In this document: piece after piece, positions 1 to 5,561 of the stretch
Numbering within the stretch: the first letter of the stretch is position 1
How the letters are laid out: each line of letters starts with the position of its first letter
Notes under the pieces: generated by a model
Told to the model about the DNA's origin: nothing
Databases searched by the model: none
What the model saw: the letters and a program-made list of their open reading frames with translations, nothing else
Position numbers and translations under genes: made by a program
DNA from: an uncultured Eubacteriales bacterium
Lineage (GTDB): Bacteria > Bacillota_A > Clostridia > Christensenellales > Aristaeellaceae
NCBI GenBank assembly: GCA_900321945.1
Contig: ONXY01000386.1
Location: forward strand, 1-5,781
Length of the DNA stretch: 5,781 nucleotides
Direction: 5' to 3'

Positions 1-386
1 CGGGAGTGAATGTAGCCCACCGCGTTCTGGTTGAAATAGCTGAAGGAAAGCTTCTGCAGGTGGTCGAACGCGCTGGAGCGCAGGTCCCGGTTGACCTCCA
101 CCTCGGTGGCCATGGCTCTCCGGGTGGACATATAGTTGACCACGGCGCCGAAAAGGATGATCGCCACATACAGGACGATATACAGGGGCAGGGTGTCCAG
201 GGTCCGCTCCGCGATGTAATGATTCAGCGCGTAGCGCTGCAGCAGCGGAAGCGCCAGGTCCACCCCGGTTCCCGCCAGCCCGCAGATCAGCATGACGAGC
301 AGGGTTTTCCGGTATTTCCGGATGTAGGGGATCAGCCGGGGTATGCCGAAAAAGCGCAGGGACGTTTTCTGTTCCGCGTATTCCAT
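1..386 (-). CDS. ABC exporter half-transporter, second subunit (N-terminal part, cut by window edge)
   Basis: Only the first 128 codons are present; the gene continues past base 1. The protein begins MEYAEQKTSLRFFG, then has hydrophobic stretches at about residues 28-51 (TM1) and 70-90 (TM2). A segment around 92-128 (ending FNQNAVGYIHS) matches the first intracellular helix region of type IV ABC exporters, where a phrase like 'hlqklsfsyFnqn.vGyi.sR' is characteristic. The start codon overlaps the stop codon of the upstream gene as TGATG, so the two are almost certainly translationally coupled and made in equal amounts. The upstream subunit has a degenerate Walker B motif, so this one is expected to carry the canonical catalytic glutamate and to be the other half of a heterodimeric multidrug/lipid exporter (BmrD/TM288-like). 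Its ATPase domain lies outside the window, so that expectation cannot be tested here. Confidence 0.93.
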   Translation of the reverse strand, partial: MEYAEQKTSLRFFGIPRLIPYIRKYRKTLLVMLICGLAGTGVDLALPLLQRYALNHYIAERTLDTLPLYIVLYVAIILFGAVVNYMSTRRAMATEVEVNRDLRSSAFDHLQKLSFSYFNQNAVGYIHS

Positions 387-2221
387 CAGGCGGTCTCCTC
401 CTCTCTGCTCATGCTCTGAATCCGGTCGATCTCCCGGAAAAGGCCCGGCTGGTTCCGCAGCTCCTCCGGCGTGCCCAGCTGGACGGCGCGTCCGTGATCC
501 AGCACCAGTACCTGATCCGCCCGGGAAAGGGTGGTCATCCGGTGGCTGATCAGGATGATCGTCGCCCGGCCGAAGCGCTTCTCCAGCGCCCGGCGGATCT
601 TCGCGTCGGTCTCCGTGTCCACGGCGGAAAGGGAATCGTCAAAAATCATAATGGGAGTCTTCTGGGTCAGCATCCGGGCGATGGCCGCCCGCTGCTTCTG
701 GCCGCCGGACAGGGTCACGCCCCGCTCGCCGACAAAGGTTTCGTATCCTTTGCTGAAGCCCTGGACGGTCTCCTCCAGGCAGGCCGCCCGGGAGGCGTCC
801 GCCAGGTCCTCCTCGTTCATTTCCGGCGCCGCGATCATCAGGTTCTCCCGCAGGGTGCGGGAGAACAGGAACGGCTCCTGCAGCACGATCCCGATGCCGC
901 TCCGCAGATGGGACAGCCGCATCTTCTGAATATCCACGCCGCCGATCGTAATCTTTCCGTTTTCCGGGGGAAGGGGATAGAGCCGGTCCAGCAGATACAT
1001 CATCGTGCTTTTTCCGGACCCCGTGCCGCCCAGTATGCCGAGGGTGGAGCCGGCGGGAATGGTCAGGGTGATGTCGTGCAGCATCTCCGGCGCGCCTTCG
1101 TAGGCGAAGGACACGTGCTCAAAGCGGATATCCCGGTCCAGGGGCGGCGCCGCGCCGTCGGGATCGTCCTTCTCCTCCTCCGCGTCCATGATCTGGCCGA
1201 CGCGCTCCATGGAGACCCCGGCCTTGCTCATTTCACTGATCATCCGGCCCAGCTGCCGGATGGGCCAGACCAGCATGCCGTTATAGCTGAGGAAGGCGAT
1301 ATACTCGCCGCTGGTCATCCGGTCCCGCAGGCAGAATACCACGCCGAAGACCACTACCAGCATCACCTGGATTCCGGAAAGCACGTCGCTGGTGCTCCAG
1401 TAGCGGGACATGATCCGGCCCATGTCCACCCACAGGGAGGTATAGTGCTCGTTCTGCCGGTCGAAGCGGTCCCGCTCGTAGCGCTCCCGCCCGAAGGCCC
1501 GGACCACCCGGACGCCGGTCAGGTTTTCCTGCACCATGGCGGAAAGCTTTCCCTCGTTTTCGTCGCACTTCTGGAAGCCTTCCCAGATCTTGTGATGGAA
1601 CCGGACGGAGTACCCGATGATGACCGGCACCGGAATCATGGCGATCAGGGTCAGGGGGGCGTTCATTCCCAGCATGAAAACGATGCTCATCCCCAGCAGG
1701 ATCAGGATCCGGATGAGGTTGGTCAGCTGCTCCGACACAAAGTTCCGCGTGGTTTCGATGTCGCTGGTGCACCGCTGAATGATGTCCCCGGTATGGTGCT
1801 TCATATGCCACTGGAAGGGCAGGCGCCCGATATGCGTATACAGGGTGTCCCGCATGGTTTTCACGAGTGTTTCGCCGCCGCGGGCGTTGAACACCCGGAA
1901 ACCGTACTGGGAGAACGCCTTGACCAGGGCGGCGGCCACGATGACCAGGGCCGGGATCCACAGGTTTTCCCGGAGATACGCGGTTCCGCCGGCCGCGTTC
2001 AGCATCTCCCGCACCCGGGGGCTCAGGCTTCCCGGATCCGCGCCGCCCAGAATCTGGTCCACGGACACCCGGATGATCTGCGGGATCACCATCTCCGCGA
2101 GGGCGGAGAGCGCCGCGAAGATCATGCACAGCACGAAGAAAATCCGGCTGCCCTTCAGAAAACGCCAGATCAGTCCGCCCCTGCGGGAGCGGTTCCTTTT
2201 TGTTTCTTTCTTTTCGCTCAT
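386..2221 (-). CDS. ABC exporter half-transporter, degenerate-site subunit (BmrC/TM287-like)
   Basis: A 611-residue fused permease-ATPase in the inner membrane that should export drugs, peptides or lipids using ATP. A basic N-terminus precedes six predicted membrane helices (roughly residues 24-50, 87-106, 166-185, 188-205, 280-298 and 308-325). The nucleotide-binding domain starts near 365. Visible motifs are the A-loop Tyr374, Walker A GGTGSGKS (398-405), Q-loop Gln448, signature LSGGQ (504-508), Walker B MIFDD (525-529) and H-loop His560. Asp529 stands where the catalytic Glu normally sits, followed by SLSAVD; this is typical of the inactive-site subunit of heterodimeric exporters. The start at 2221 is preferred because AGGA lies 8 bases upstream; an in-frame ATG at 2239 adds six residues but has no ribosome binding site. 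The stop overlaps the next gene (TGATG). Expression probably depends on readthrough of the leader terminators upstream. The exported substrate cannot be told from the sequence. Confidence 0.96.
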   Translation of the reverse strand: MSEKKETKRNRSRRGGLIWRFLKGSRIFFVLCMIFAALSALAEMVIPQIIRVSVDQILGGADPGSLSPRVREMLNAAGGTAYLRENLWIPALVIVAAALVKAFSQYGFRVFNARGGETLVKTMRDTLYTHIGRLPFQWHMKHHTGDIIQRCTSDIETTRNFVSEQLTNLIRILILLGMSIVFMLGMNAPLTLIAMIPVPVIIGYSVRFHHKIWEGFQKCDENEGKLSAMVQENLTGVRVVRAFGRERYERDRFDRQNEHYTSLWVDMGRIMSRYWSTSDVLSGIQVMLVVVFGVVFCLRDRMTSGEYIAFLSYNGMLVWPIRQLGRMISEMSKAGVSMERVGQIMDAEEEKDDPDGAAPPLDRDIRFEHVSFAYEGAPEMLHDITLTIPAGSTLGILGGTGSGKSTMMYLLDRLYPLPPENGKITIGGVDIQKMRLSHLRSGIGIVLQEPFLFSRTLRENLMIAAPEMNEEDLADASRAACLEETVQGFSKGYETFVGERGVTLSGGQKQRAAIARMLTQKTPIMIFDDSLSAVDTETDAKIRRALEKRFGRATIILISHRMTTLSRADQVLVLDHGRAVQLGTPEELRNQPGLFREIDRIQSMSREEETA

Positions 2222-2291
2222 CGCTGTTTTCCTGTTCATTCAGTTTGTCGTTCGGGAAGGGCTCAATACCGCCGTGCCCGCTTTCGGACAG

Positions 2292-2333
2292 AAAAGGAGC
2301 CCGTTCTTCCCTGATACCGGAAGAACGGGCTCC
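2292..2333 (-). terminator. Strong rho-independent terminator in front of the ABC operon
   Basis: Perfect 15-bp stem: arm GGAGCCCGTTCTTCC, 8-base loop, arm GGAAGAACGGGCTCC, followed on the minus strand by TTTTCTGT. There is no T-run on the plus side, so it works leftward only. It sits 70 bases upstream of the ABC start codon inside the transcribed leader, which points to a conditional terminator (attenuator) and not the end of a gene. Confidence 0.85.
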
Positions 2334-2345
2334 CTGGACGTTCTG

Positions 2346-2377
2346 AAAAATCCGCGCGCCGGAGGATCCGGCCCGGA
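2346..2377 (-). terminator. Second, weaker terminator hairpin, 12 bases before the strong one
   Basis: On the minus strand the inner stem GCCGGA/TCCGGC (3-base loop) is extended by TCCG/CGGA across a small asymmetric internal loop, and is followed at once by TTTTT (2350-2346). The shape is that of an intrinsic terminator, weaker than the downstream one because of the internal loop. Having two in tandem suggests tight control of readthrough. Confidence 0.55.
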
Positions 2378-2420
2378 AAAGCTTCAGCTCGGTGAAACGC
2401 CTGATGGTGCGAACCGCAGG

Positions 2421-2501
2421 GCCGCCGCGGGAATCCTGAAAGCCAGGACGCTTCGCGGCCGGACAGCTCCGCGCGGGTTTGCTTTCCAGGATTCAGGCGG
2501 C
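2421..2501. repeat. Long imperfect inverted repeat in the leader
   Basis: GAATCCTGAAAGC (2431-2443) is complementary to GCTTTCCAGGATTC (2481-2494) with a single bulged base, and the stem is extended outward by GCCGCC (2421-2426) with GGCGGC (2496-2501). The 37-base apical part contains a further CGCGG/CCGCG stem. In RNA this would be a stable arm of about 19 bp in the middle of the ABC leader. It may be a ligand-binding or protein-binding domain, or just a spacer structure. Confidence 0.6.
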
Positions 2502-2595
2502 TCCGCCGCGCCTCAGTCACTGGATGCCGAATCACAAACGCCGGCTGTCGTACCGTACGGCCGCTGTCAGGCGACCGGTTGTCCCATCGGATGGA

Positions 2596-2610
2596 GGAAC
2601 CCATTCCTTC
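2596..2610 (-). promoter_or_regulatory. Potential antiterminator segment
   Basis: The minus-strand RNA segment GAAGGAAUGGGUUCC can pair with the upstream arm of the strong terminator (2333-2319): 14 pairs including two G-U, with one bulged G. Pairing would prevent the terminator from forming. The segment lies 24 bases after the stop codon of the putative leader peptide. It can also be trapped locally by UUCCU (2622-2618) pairing with AGGAA (2608-2604), or fold on itself (AGGAA with UUCCU at 2599-2595). Mutually exclusive pairings of this sort are what an attenuator needs, but the distance to the terminator is long (about 260 bases) and no folding energy was computed. Confidence 0.4.
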
Positions 2611-2634
2611 GGGTATGAGGAAAGATGTATTCTT

Positions 2635-2673
2635 TTAATCATGGCGGATTCTCACTTTCATATCCACTTTCAT
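2635..2673 (-). CDS. Possible 12-residue leader peptide of the ABC operon
   Basis: The minus-strand ORF encodes MKVDMKVRIRHD and begins about 87 bases after the predicted transcription start. A purine-rich GAAGAGAGG stretch precedes the ATG, but its spacing (3 bases) is shorter than ideal. The peptide shows a short internal repeat (MKV.MKV) and is basic. Its position between the promoter and a candidate antiterminator and terminator is that of a classical leader peptide whose translation senses ribosome stalling, for example by antibiotics. ORFs this short occur often by chance, so the call rests on position and not on the peptide itself. Confidence 0.35.
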   Translation of the reverse strand: MKVDMKVRIRHD

Positions 2674-2766
2674 AATCCTCTCTTCCCCCGGAAATACCCG
2701 CGGACATAAAACGCTCCGATCCGGAACGGAAACCGCGGAAGCCGGCCGCAAAGCCGGACGGGTAGT

Positions 2767-2795
2767 ATAATACTGTCGGACGGCGGGAATGTCAA
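2767..2795 (-). promoter_or_regulatory. Sigma-A type promoter of the ABC operon leader
   Basis: On the minus strand there is a perfect -35 TTGACA (2795-2790), a 17-base spacer, and a -10 TATTAT (2772-2767, five of six to consensus). Transcription would start near 2760. The -10 lies in the short palindrome AGTATAATACT (2764-2774). It is the strongest promoter match I see in the window. Confidence 0.8.
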
Positions 2796-2893
2796 GGGAG
2801 AGCGGACTGATTTTTTCGGCCCGGAAGACGCGCCGGCGCTCCGGACCGCCGGAGAGGAGCTTCCGCCGGGCGCGGTCCCGCGCGGGTTTATGC

Positions 2894-2922
2894 TTTACAA
2901 TACGGCGAAGATATGATATGTT
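2894..2922 (+). promoter_or_regulatory. Probable promoter of the 162-aa exported protein gene
   Basis: TTTACA (2894-2899, one mismatch to the -35 consensus), a 17-base spacer, then TATGTT (2917-2922). An overlapping TATGAT (2912-2917) is a better -10 match but is badly spaced from TTTACA. It lies in an AT-rich patch about 110 bases before the start codon and is divergent from the ABC leader promoter. Confidence 0.5.
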
Positions 2923-3035
2923 TGTTCCGCATACAGCAATTGAAAAGCCGGATCGGTCCGCCGAGCGTTTCCGTCATGGGCCGGCGGCTCTTCCGGTTAT
3001 CCGGACGGGTCATGAACTGAAAGGAGAGAATACCG

Positions 3036-3524
3036 ATGAAAAAAGGAACCGCTGTTCTGCTGGCCTTCCTGCTGCTGTTTTCCTGCTTCGCCGGCGCGTA
3101 CGCGGCGGACGACGTAACCTATTTTGACACGACCCTTCTGGCCATTTTCGACAAGAGCTGCTCCGAGTGGATGGAAAGCGCTTTCAACCGGGCGCAGTTC
3201 GCGGTCTGCGCGCTCCTGGATTACAGCCTGCAGGACGACGCGACTTACGGGATCTCCGGGCTGTATACCGGAGAAGTATACGTCGGACGCGCGTCCACGA
3301 CGATGCTCACGGGATTTCATGATCCGGACAGGAACGAAAGCCTGGTCATCATGATGGACGCGAGCAATAACAAAAAAGCCGCCTACAATATCTATTCCTT
3401 CAATAAATCCATGCTGCAGACCGCCATGAAAACGGTCTGCACCGACGGATACGAACTCGTTGATTCGGACGATCTCGAAATGGTCGTTGAAATCATCCAG
3501 GCCGCTCTGAACGACAGCAAATAA
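3036..3524 (+). CDS. Small exported protein of unknown family
   Basis: A 162-residue protein. AAGGAGAG lies just upstream of the ATG at a suitable distance, which fixes this start. The N-terminus is a clear signal peptide: MKKG, a hydrophobic core to about residue 18, and a likely cleavage after AYA (residue 23). A cysteine at 17 sits in LFSC, but Phe at -2 is a poor lipobox, so a released or wall-associated protein is more likely than a lipoprotein. The mature part has about 139 residues with three cysteines (42, 58, 135), is acidic, and shows alternating helix-like (33-62, 124-134, 144-158) and strand-like (75-86, 102-107) segments, suggesting a small alpha/beta domain. I recognise no family. 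It is a single-gene unit with its own promoter and a terminator directly after it, beside two other exported proteins on the opposite strand. No function is proposed. Confidence 0.85.
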   Translation: MKKGTAVLLAFLLLFSCFAGAYAADDVTYFDTTLLAIFDKSCSEWMESAFNRAQFAVCALLDYSLQDDATYGISGLYTGEVYVGRASTTMLTGFHDPDRNESLVIMMDASNNKKAAYNIYSFNKSMLQTAMKTVCTDGYELVDSDDLEMVVEIIQAALNDSK

Positions 3525-3533
3525 AAGAACGCG

Positions 3534-3572
3534 GCAGAACGGACCGGTCCGAAGCGGACCGGTCCGTTCTGC
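3534..3572. terminator. Perfect 17-bp hairpin between convergent genes, probably a bidirectional terminator
   Basis: Arm GCAGAACGGACCGGTCC (3534-3550), loop GAAGC, arm GGACCGGTCCGTTCTGC (3556-3572). Plus strand: followed by TGTTCTCC, a poor U-tract. Minus strand: followed by CGCGTTCTTTTATTT, a displaced one. It sits 10 bases after one stop codon and 35 bases from the opposing one, so it most likely ends both transcripts. Each arm contains the self-complementary GGACCGGTCC. Confidence 0.75.
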
Positions 3573-3606
3573 TGTTCTCCGCGCCGGACCGGACGTCCGG
3601 GGCGGG

Positions 3607-4560
3607 TTACCGTTTGCTGTATTTGTACACGTAGGAGAAGGTCCTTTTCAGGTTTTTCGCGGAAATCTTTCCGTTCCAGCGGATCCGGCAGGTCTGGCCC
3701 CAGTTGCAGTCGGCGAAATAGACGGTGTCCTTTTCCACCTTCAGGACGAAAATCGTGTGCTTGTCTTTCAGATAACGCACGACGTCCCCGGGTTCCAGGG
3801 TATCGGCGGCGGAGGGATCGCTGACCCTGGATTTTTCCGTGGGCTCCGCTCCCCAGACGTAGGTGGCCAGCAGCATGGCGAAGCCGTGGCACTGATATCC
3901 GTGATTGGCGTAATTGCAGGTGGCGGCGCTGTCCCGGAAGTTTTCCTTCTTGTGGGACCAGGCGTTGCACCGGCTGGTGCTGATGGTGGTGGTCGCACCG
4001 TTGTTCAGCCTCACGGTCGTAACGCCTTTCACGCCGTGGTTCCAGAATCTGCCCTGGGGCAGCATGGATTTCAGATAGTCGAACTGCCTCTTCATGGAAT
4101 CCGTGGGCAGGGCGGTATGCACGTATTTGGATACTTTCCAGACGAAATTGAACGTGCGGGTTCTTTTGCCGCTGGTCAGGTCCACCCGGACCTTGTACGA
4201 GCCCGGAGCGCTGCCCTTGGGGATGGTGCAGCTCCAGCTTACAGAGCCGCTTGACTGGCTGAGGTTCCAGCTCCGGTCCTGTCCGTTGACGACCAGCCCC
4301 TTCGCGCCCAGCAGACGGACGCGCATGCTGTCCGCGTTGGAATAATAGATCGTCAGCGGGGCGGTATAGGTGTCCCCGTTGTCCGACCAGCCGAAGGTCT
4401 TGCCCGCTCTGATGGTGCGGTTGTCCCAGGTGACGATGTAGGCGCCGGACTGCGCGGCGGCTTCCGCCGTCCGCGCGAACGGCGCGTCCGCCGCGCAGGT
4501 GAAGAGAACCGCCAGCAGAAGGACGGCCGTCAGGGTCCGGAGAAAGCGTTTCATGTTCAT
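3607..4560 (-). CDS. Exported protein with Ig-like N-terminal region and C-terminal cysteine-hydrolase-like (CHAP/NlpC-P60-like) domain
   Basis: 317 residues. A signal peptide covers about residues 1-36 (MNMKRFLR, hydrophobic core, cleavage near AEA/AAA). Residues 40-143 are rich in alternating strand patterns and end in FNFVWKV, like a beta-sandwich (Ig-like) module. Residues 155-315 resemble papain-fold cell-wall hydrolases: GYQCHGFAMLLATYVWG gives a candidate nucleophile Cys224 at the head of a helix, PGDVVRY (256-263) matches the strand seen in CHAP and NlpC/P60 domains, His268 lies in KHTIFVLKV, and Asp284 or Asn286 in YFADCNW could complete a Cys-His-Asp/Asn triad. A role in peptidoglycan or peptide cleavage is inferred and the exact family is unproven. 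Besides Cys224 the mature chain has five cysteines. ATG 4560 is used with GAGG 10 bases upstream; Met3 is an alternative. It lies 42 bases downstream of the YbjN-like gene, probably in one operon. Confidence 0.8.
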   Translation of the reverse strand: MNMKRFLRTLTAVLLLAVLFTCAADAPFARTAEAAAQSGAYIVTWDNRTIRAGKTFGWSDNGDTYTAPLTIYYSNADSMRVRLLGAKGLVVNGQDRSWNLSQSSGSVSWSCTIPKGSAPGSYKVRVDLTSGKRTRTFNFVWKVSKYVHTALPTDSMKRQFDYLKSMLPQGRFWNHGVKGVTTVRLNNGATTTISTSRCNAWSHKKENFRDSAATCNYANHGYQCHGFAMLLATYVWGAEPTEKSRVSDPSAADTLEPGDVVRYLKDKHTIFVLKVEKDTVYFADCNWGQTCRIRWNGKISAKNLKRTFSYVYKYSKR

Positions 4561-4602
4561 CTCTGTTTTACCTCGTCAGGGCGCCGGCCCGGAAAAACGG
4601 AA

Positions 4603-5106
4603 TTACTTCCTATAGTTCTGCAGCGTTTCCTCCATCGCGTCGTCACAGATCTGGACGCAGCGCAGAAGGGCTTCGTAACAGATTTCATCGCTGCCCGAGG
4701 AGCGGTAGATCAGATCCATGCTGACGGAGACGGAGAAGTCGCTTTCGTCCACATAGAAGGTACAGTACTTGTAATTGCTGTTCAGCGCGTTGCACACGGC
4801 GTACATCTCGTTCAGACGGCTCTCGTCGAAATCGATCAGATTCCAGACGCGGAGCGAGCAGTGCTCGTTGTCCTCGTTGAAGAGCATCAGAACGTCCGCG
4901 GTACCGACGGAAAGATTATAGGAGACCTTTACGCTTTCAAGGTCGTCGGAATTGACGCCGGTGTACGTGTACTTGATCTCCTTTTCGTCCAGCAGCTCCA
5001 GAAACCTGCGGGCGGAGCGGTACTCGACATTCTTCGGCACGGCGGAGGCGGCGGACACGGAGAGAATCAGAACCGCCGCGATCAGGAAGGCAAACCAGCG
5101 TTTCAT
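4603..5106 (-). CDS. Exported YbjN-like domain protein
   Basis: 167 residues starting at ATG 5106, chosen because AAAGGA lies 9 bases upstream; an in-frame TTG at 5127 would only prepend a charged tail before the signal peptide. Residues 1-22 form a signal peptide (MKRWFAFL, hydrophobic core, cleavage after ASA). The mature part resembles the YbjN fold (related to type III secretion chaperones): a first helix with a strand hairpin (about 34-80), SLRVWNLIDF, then a helix with an Asn-containing ALNSNYKY segment (107-114), two strands (115-121, 123-135), and a final helix (139-163). YbjN proteins are non-enzymatic and usually cytosolic; their role is poorly defined. Export is unusual and six cysteines in the mature protein (83, 105, 115, 143, 150, 154) would allow disulfides. 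It is first in the operon with the cysteine-hydrolase-like gene, so it might act as a partner or inhibitor of that protein, but this is speculation. The family call is from pattern recognition only. Confidence 0.8.
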   Translation of the reverse strand: MKRWFAFLIAAVLILSVSAASAVPKNVEYRSARRFLELLDEKEIKYTYTGVNSDDLESVKVSYNLSVGTADVLMLFNEDNEHCSLRVWNLIDFDESRLNEMYAVCNALNSNYKYCTFYVDESDFSVSVSMDLIYRSSGSDEICYEALLRCVQICDDAMEETLQNYRK

Positions 5107-5159
5107 GGGGTCACGTCCTTTCCTCAATATTCTCCATACAGGTTTTCAGCCTGAGTCAG

Positions 5160-5187
5160 TTTATCATAGCAGGATGATCACGGTCAA
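5160..5187 (-). promoter_or_regulatory. Candidate promoter of the YbjN-like/hydrolase-like operon
   Basis: On the minus strand: TTGACC (5187-5182, five of six to the -35 consensus), then a 16-base spacer and GATAAA (5165-5160). An overlapping TATGAT (5168-5163) matches the -10 better but is only 13 bases from TTGACC. The site lies about 55 bases before the ATG in an AT-richer patch. The -35 is convincing, the exact -10 is not. Confidence 0.45.
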
Positions 5188-5453
5188 GGATCCGGGCAAA
5201 TTTGCCGCCGCTTTTCCCTTTTGCCGGATGCGCGAAAAACGATCGACATGGCCGCAGGAAGACTCGACATTGTTATAAACCGCATTAACAGCGCCGGGAG
5301 ACGCAGTCCAGGCGGCAAAGCAACCGCTGACCGGTCAGGGGCCCGGCGATGAGATCCGACCGATGCCGAGCATAAAGCATGCTTTCACATCAGGATCCGG
5401 ATACGCCTGGGCAGCCTCCGGTGAGATGGCTCCTCCGTCCGGACCGCGGACAG

Positions 5454-5483
5454 AACGGCTTCGGCGGATAAGCCGGAGCCGTT
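5454..5483 (+). terminator. Hairpin, possible weak terminator
   Basis: AACGGCTTCGGC (5454-5465), loop GGATAA, GCCGGAGCCGTT (5472-5483): 12 pairs with one G-U. The plus strand continues TCGCTTTGCC, so the U-tract is poor; the minus strand has none. No gene on the plus strand ends here, so it may belong to an unannotated transcript or be a structural element. Confidence 0.3.
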
Positions 5484-5530
5484 TCGCTTTGCCGGGCATA
5501 TTCATGTATGCGGGCTGACGGAATATCCGG

Positions 5531-5561
5531 AAAAAAAGATGCGACCTGAGACGCTTTTTTT
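5531..5561. terminator. A7/T7 element with short GC stem, possible bidirectional terminator
   Basis: AAAAAAAGATGCG (5531-5543) and CGCTTTTTTT (5552-5561) can pair as 3 GC pairs plus 7 A-T pairs around a 3-base bulge, and give a run of seven U on either strand. The GC stem is short for an intrinsic terminator. It could equally be an AT-rich upstream element for the gene at 5656. Confidence 0.3.

Larger units (their letters stand above)
2222..2760 (-). promoter_or_regulatory. Long structured 5' leader of the ABC exporter operon (putative attenuator)
   Basis: These about 540 bases lie between the promoter at 2767-2795 and the first ABC gene. In transcription order they hold a small hairpin near the 5' end, a possible 12-codon leader peptide (2673-2635), a segment able to pair with the terminator arm (2610-2596), a 7-bp hairpin (loop CUGACA, about 2577-2558), a long imperfect hairpin (2501-2421), and two terminator hairpins (2377-2346 and 2333-2292). 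After the last terminator only about 70 bases remain before the gene, and I find no convincing promoter there. The layout fits transcription attenuation of the exporter, as is known for bmrCD of Bacillus subtilis, which has a translated leader (bmrB). No T-box, cobalamin, SAM, glycine or TPP consensus was recognised. An alternative is that the leader is a separate noncoding RNA ending at the tandem terminators. Confidence 0.62.

Noticed and set aside
2222..2281. Separate promoter for the ABC gene downstream of the terminators
   Set aside because: The only -35-like match, TTGAGC, has no acceptable -10 at 16-18 bases (TGAATG), so it was not called.
494..2314. 606-codon open frame on the plus strand opposite the ABC gene
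   Set aside because: It is a GC-rich shadow of the well-supported minus-strand ABC gene: composition dominated by His, Gly, Asp, Gln and Pro, no domain pattern, no ribosome binding site, and it overlaps the real gene throughout.
2263..2604. 113-codon open frame on the minus strand across the leader and both terminators
   Set aside because: Arg/Ser/Pro-rich composition typical of noncoding GC-rich sequence, an AAGGA abutting the ATG without a spacer, and terminator hairpins within it. It could still be a translated leader comparable in position to bmrB, but nothing in the sequence favours that.
2334..2640. T-box riboswitch in the ABC leader
   Set aside because: The conserved T-box sequence should lie just before the terminator and the stem I consensus near the 5' end. 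Neither is present.
3036..3105. Lipoprotein signal in the 162-aa protein (LFSC)
   Set aside because: Phe at the -2 position is not typical of lipoboxes and a better signal peptidase I site (AYA) follows six residues later.
2789..3127. 112-codon open frame on the plus strand running into the 162-aa gene
   Set aside because: Overlaps the well-supported start at 3036 in another frame, is Arg-rich, has no ribosome binding site, and covers the likely promoter.
5107..5127. TTG start giving a 174-aa YbjN-like protein
   Set aside because: The ATG at 5106 has AAAGGA at a good distance and puts the signal peptide at the N-terminus; the TTG version adds a charged RKGRDP stretch and contains that ribosome binding site.
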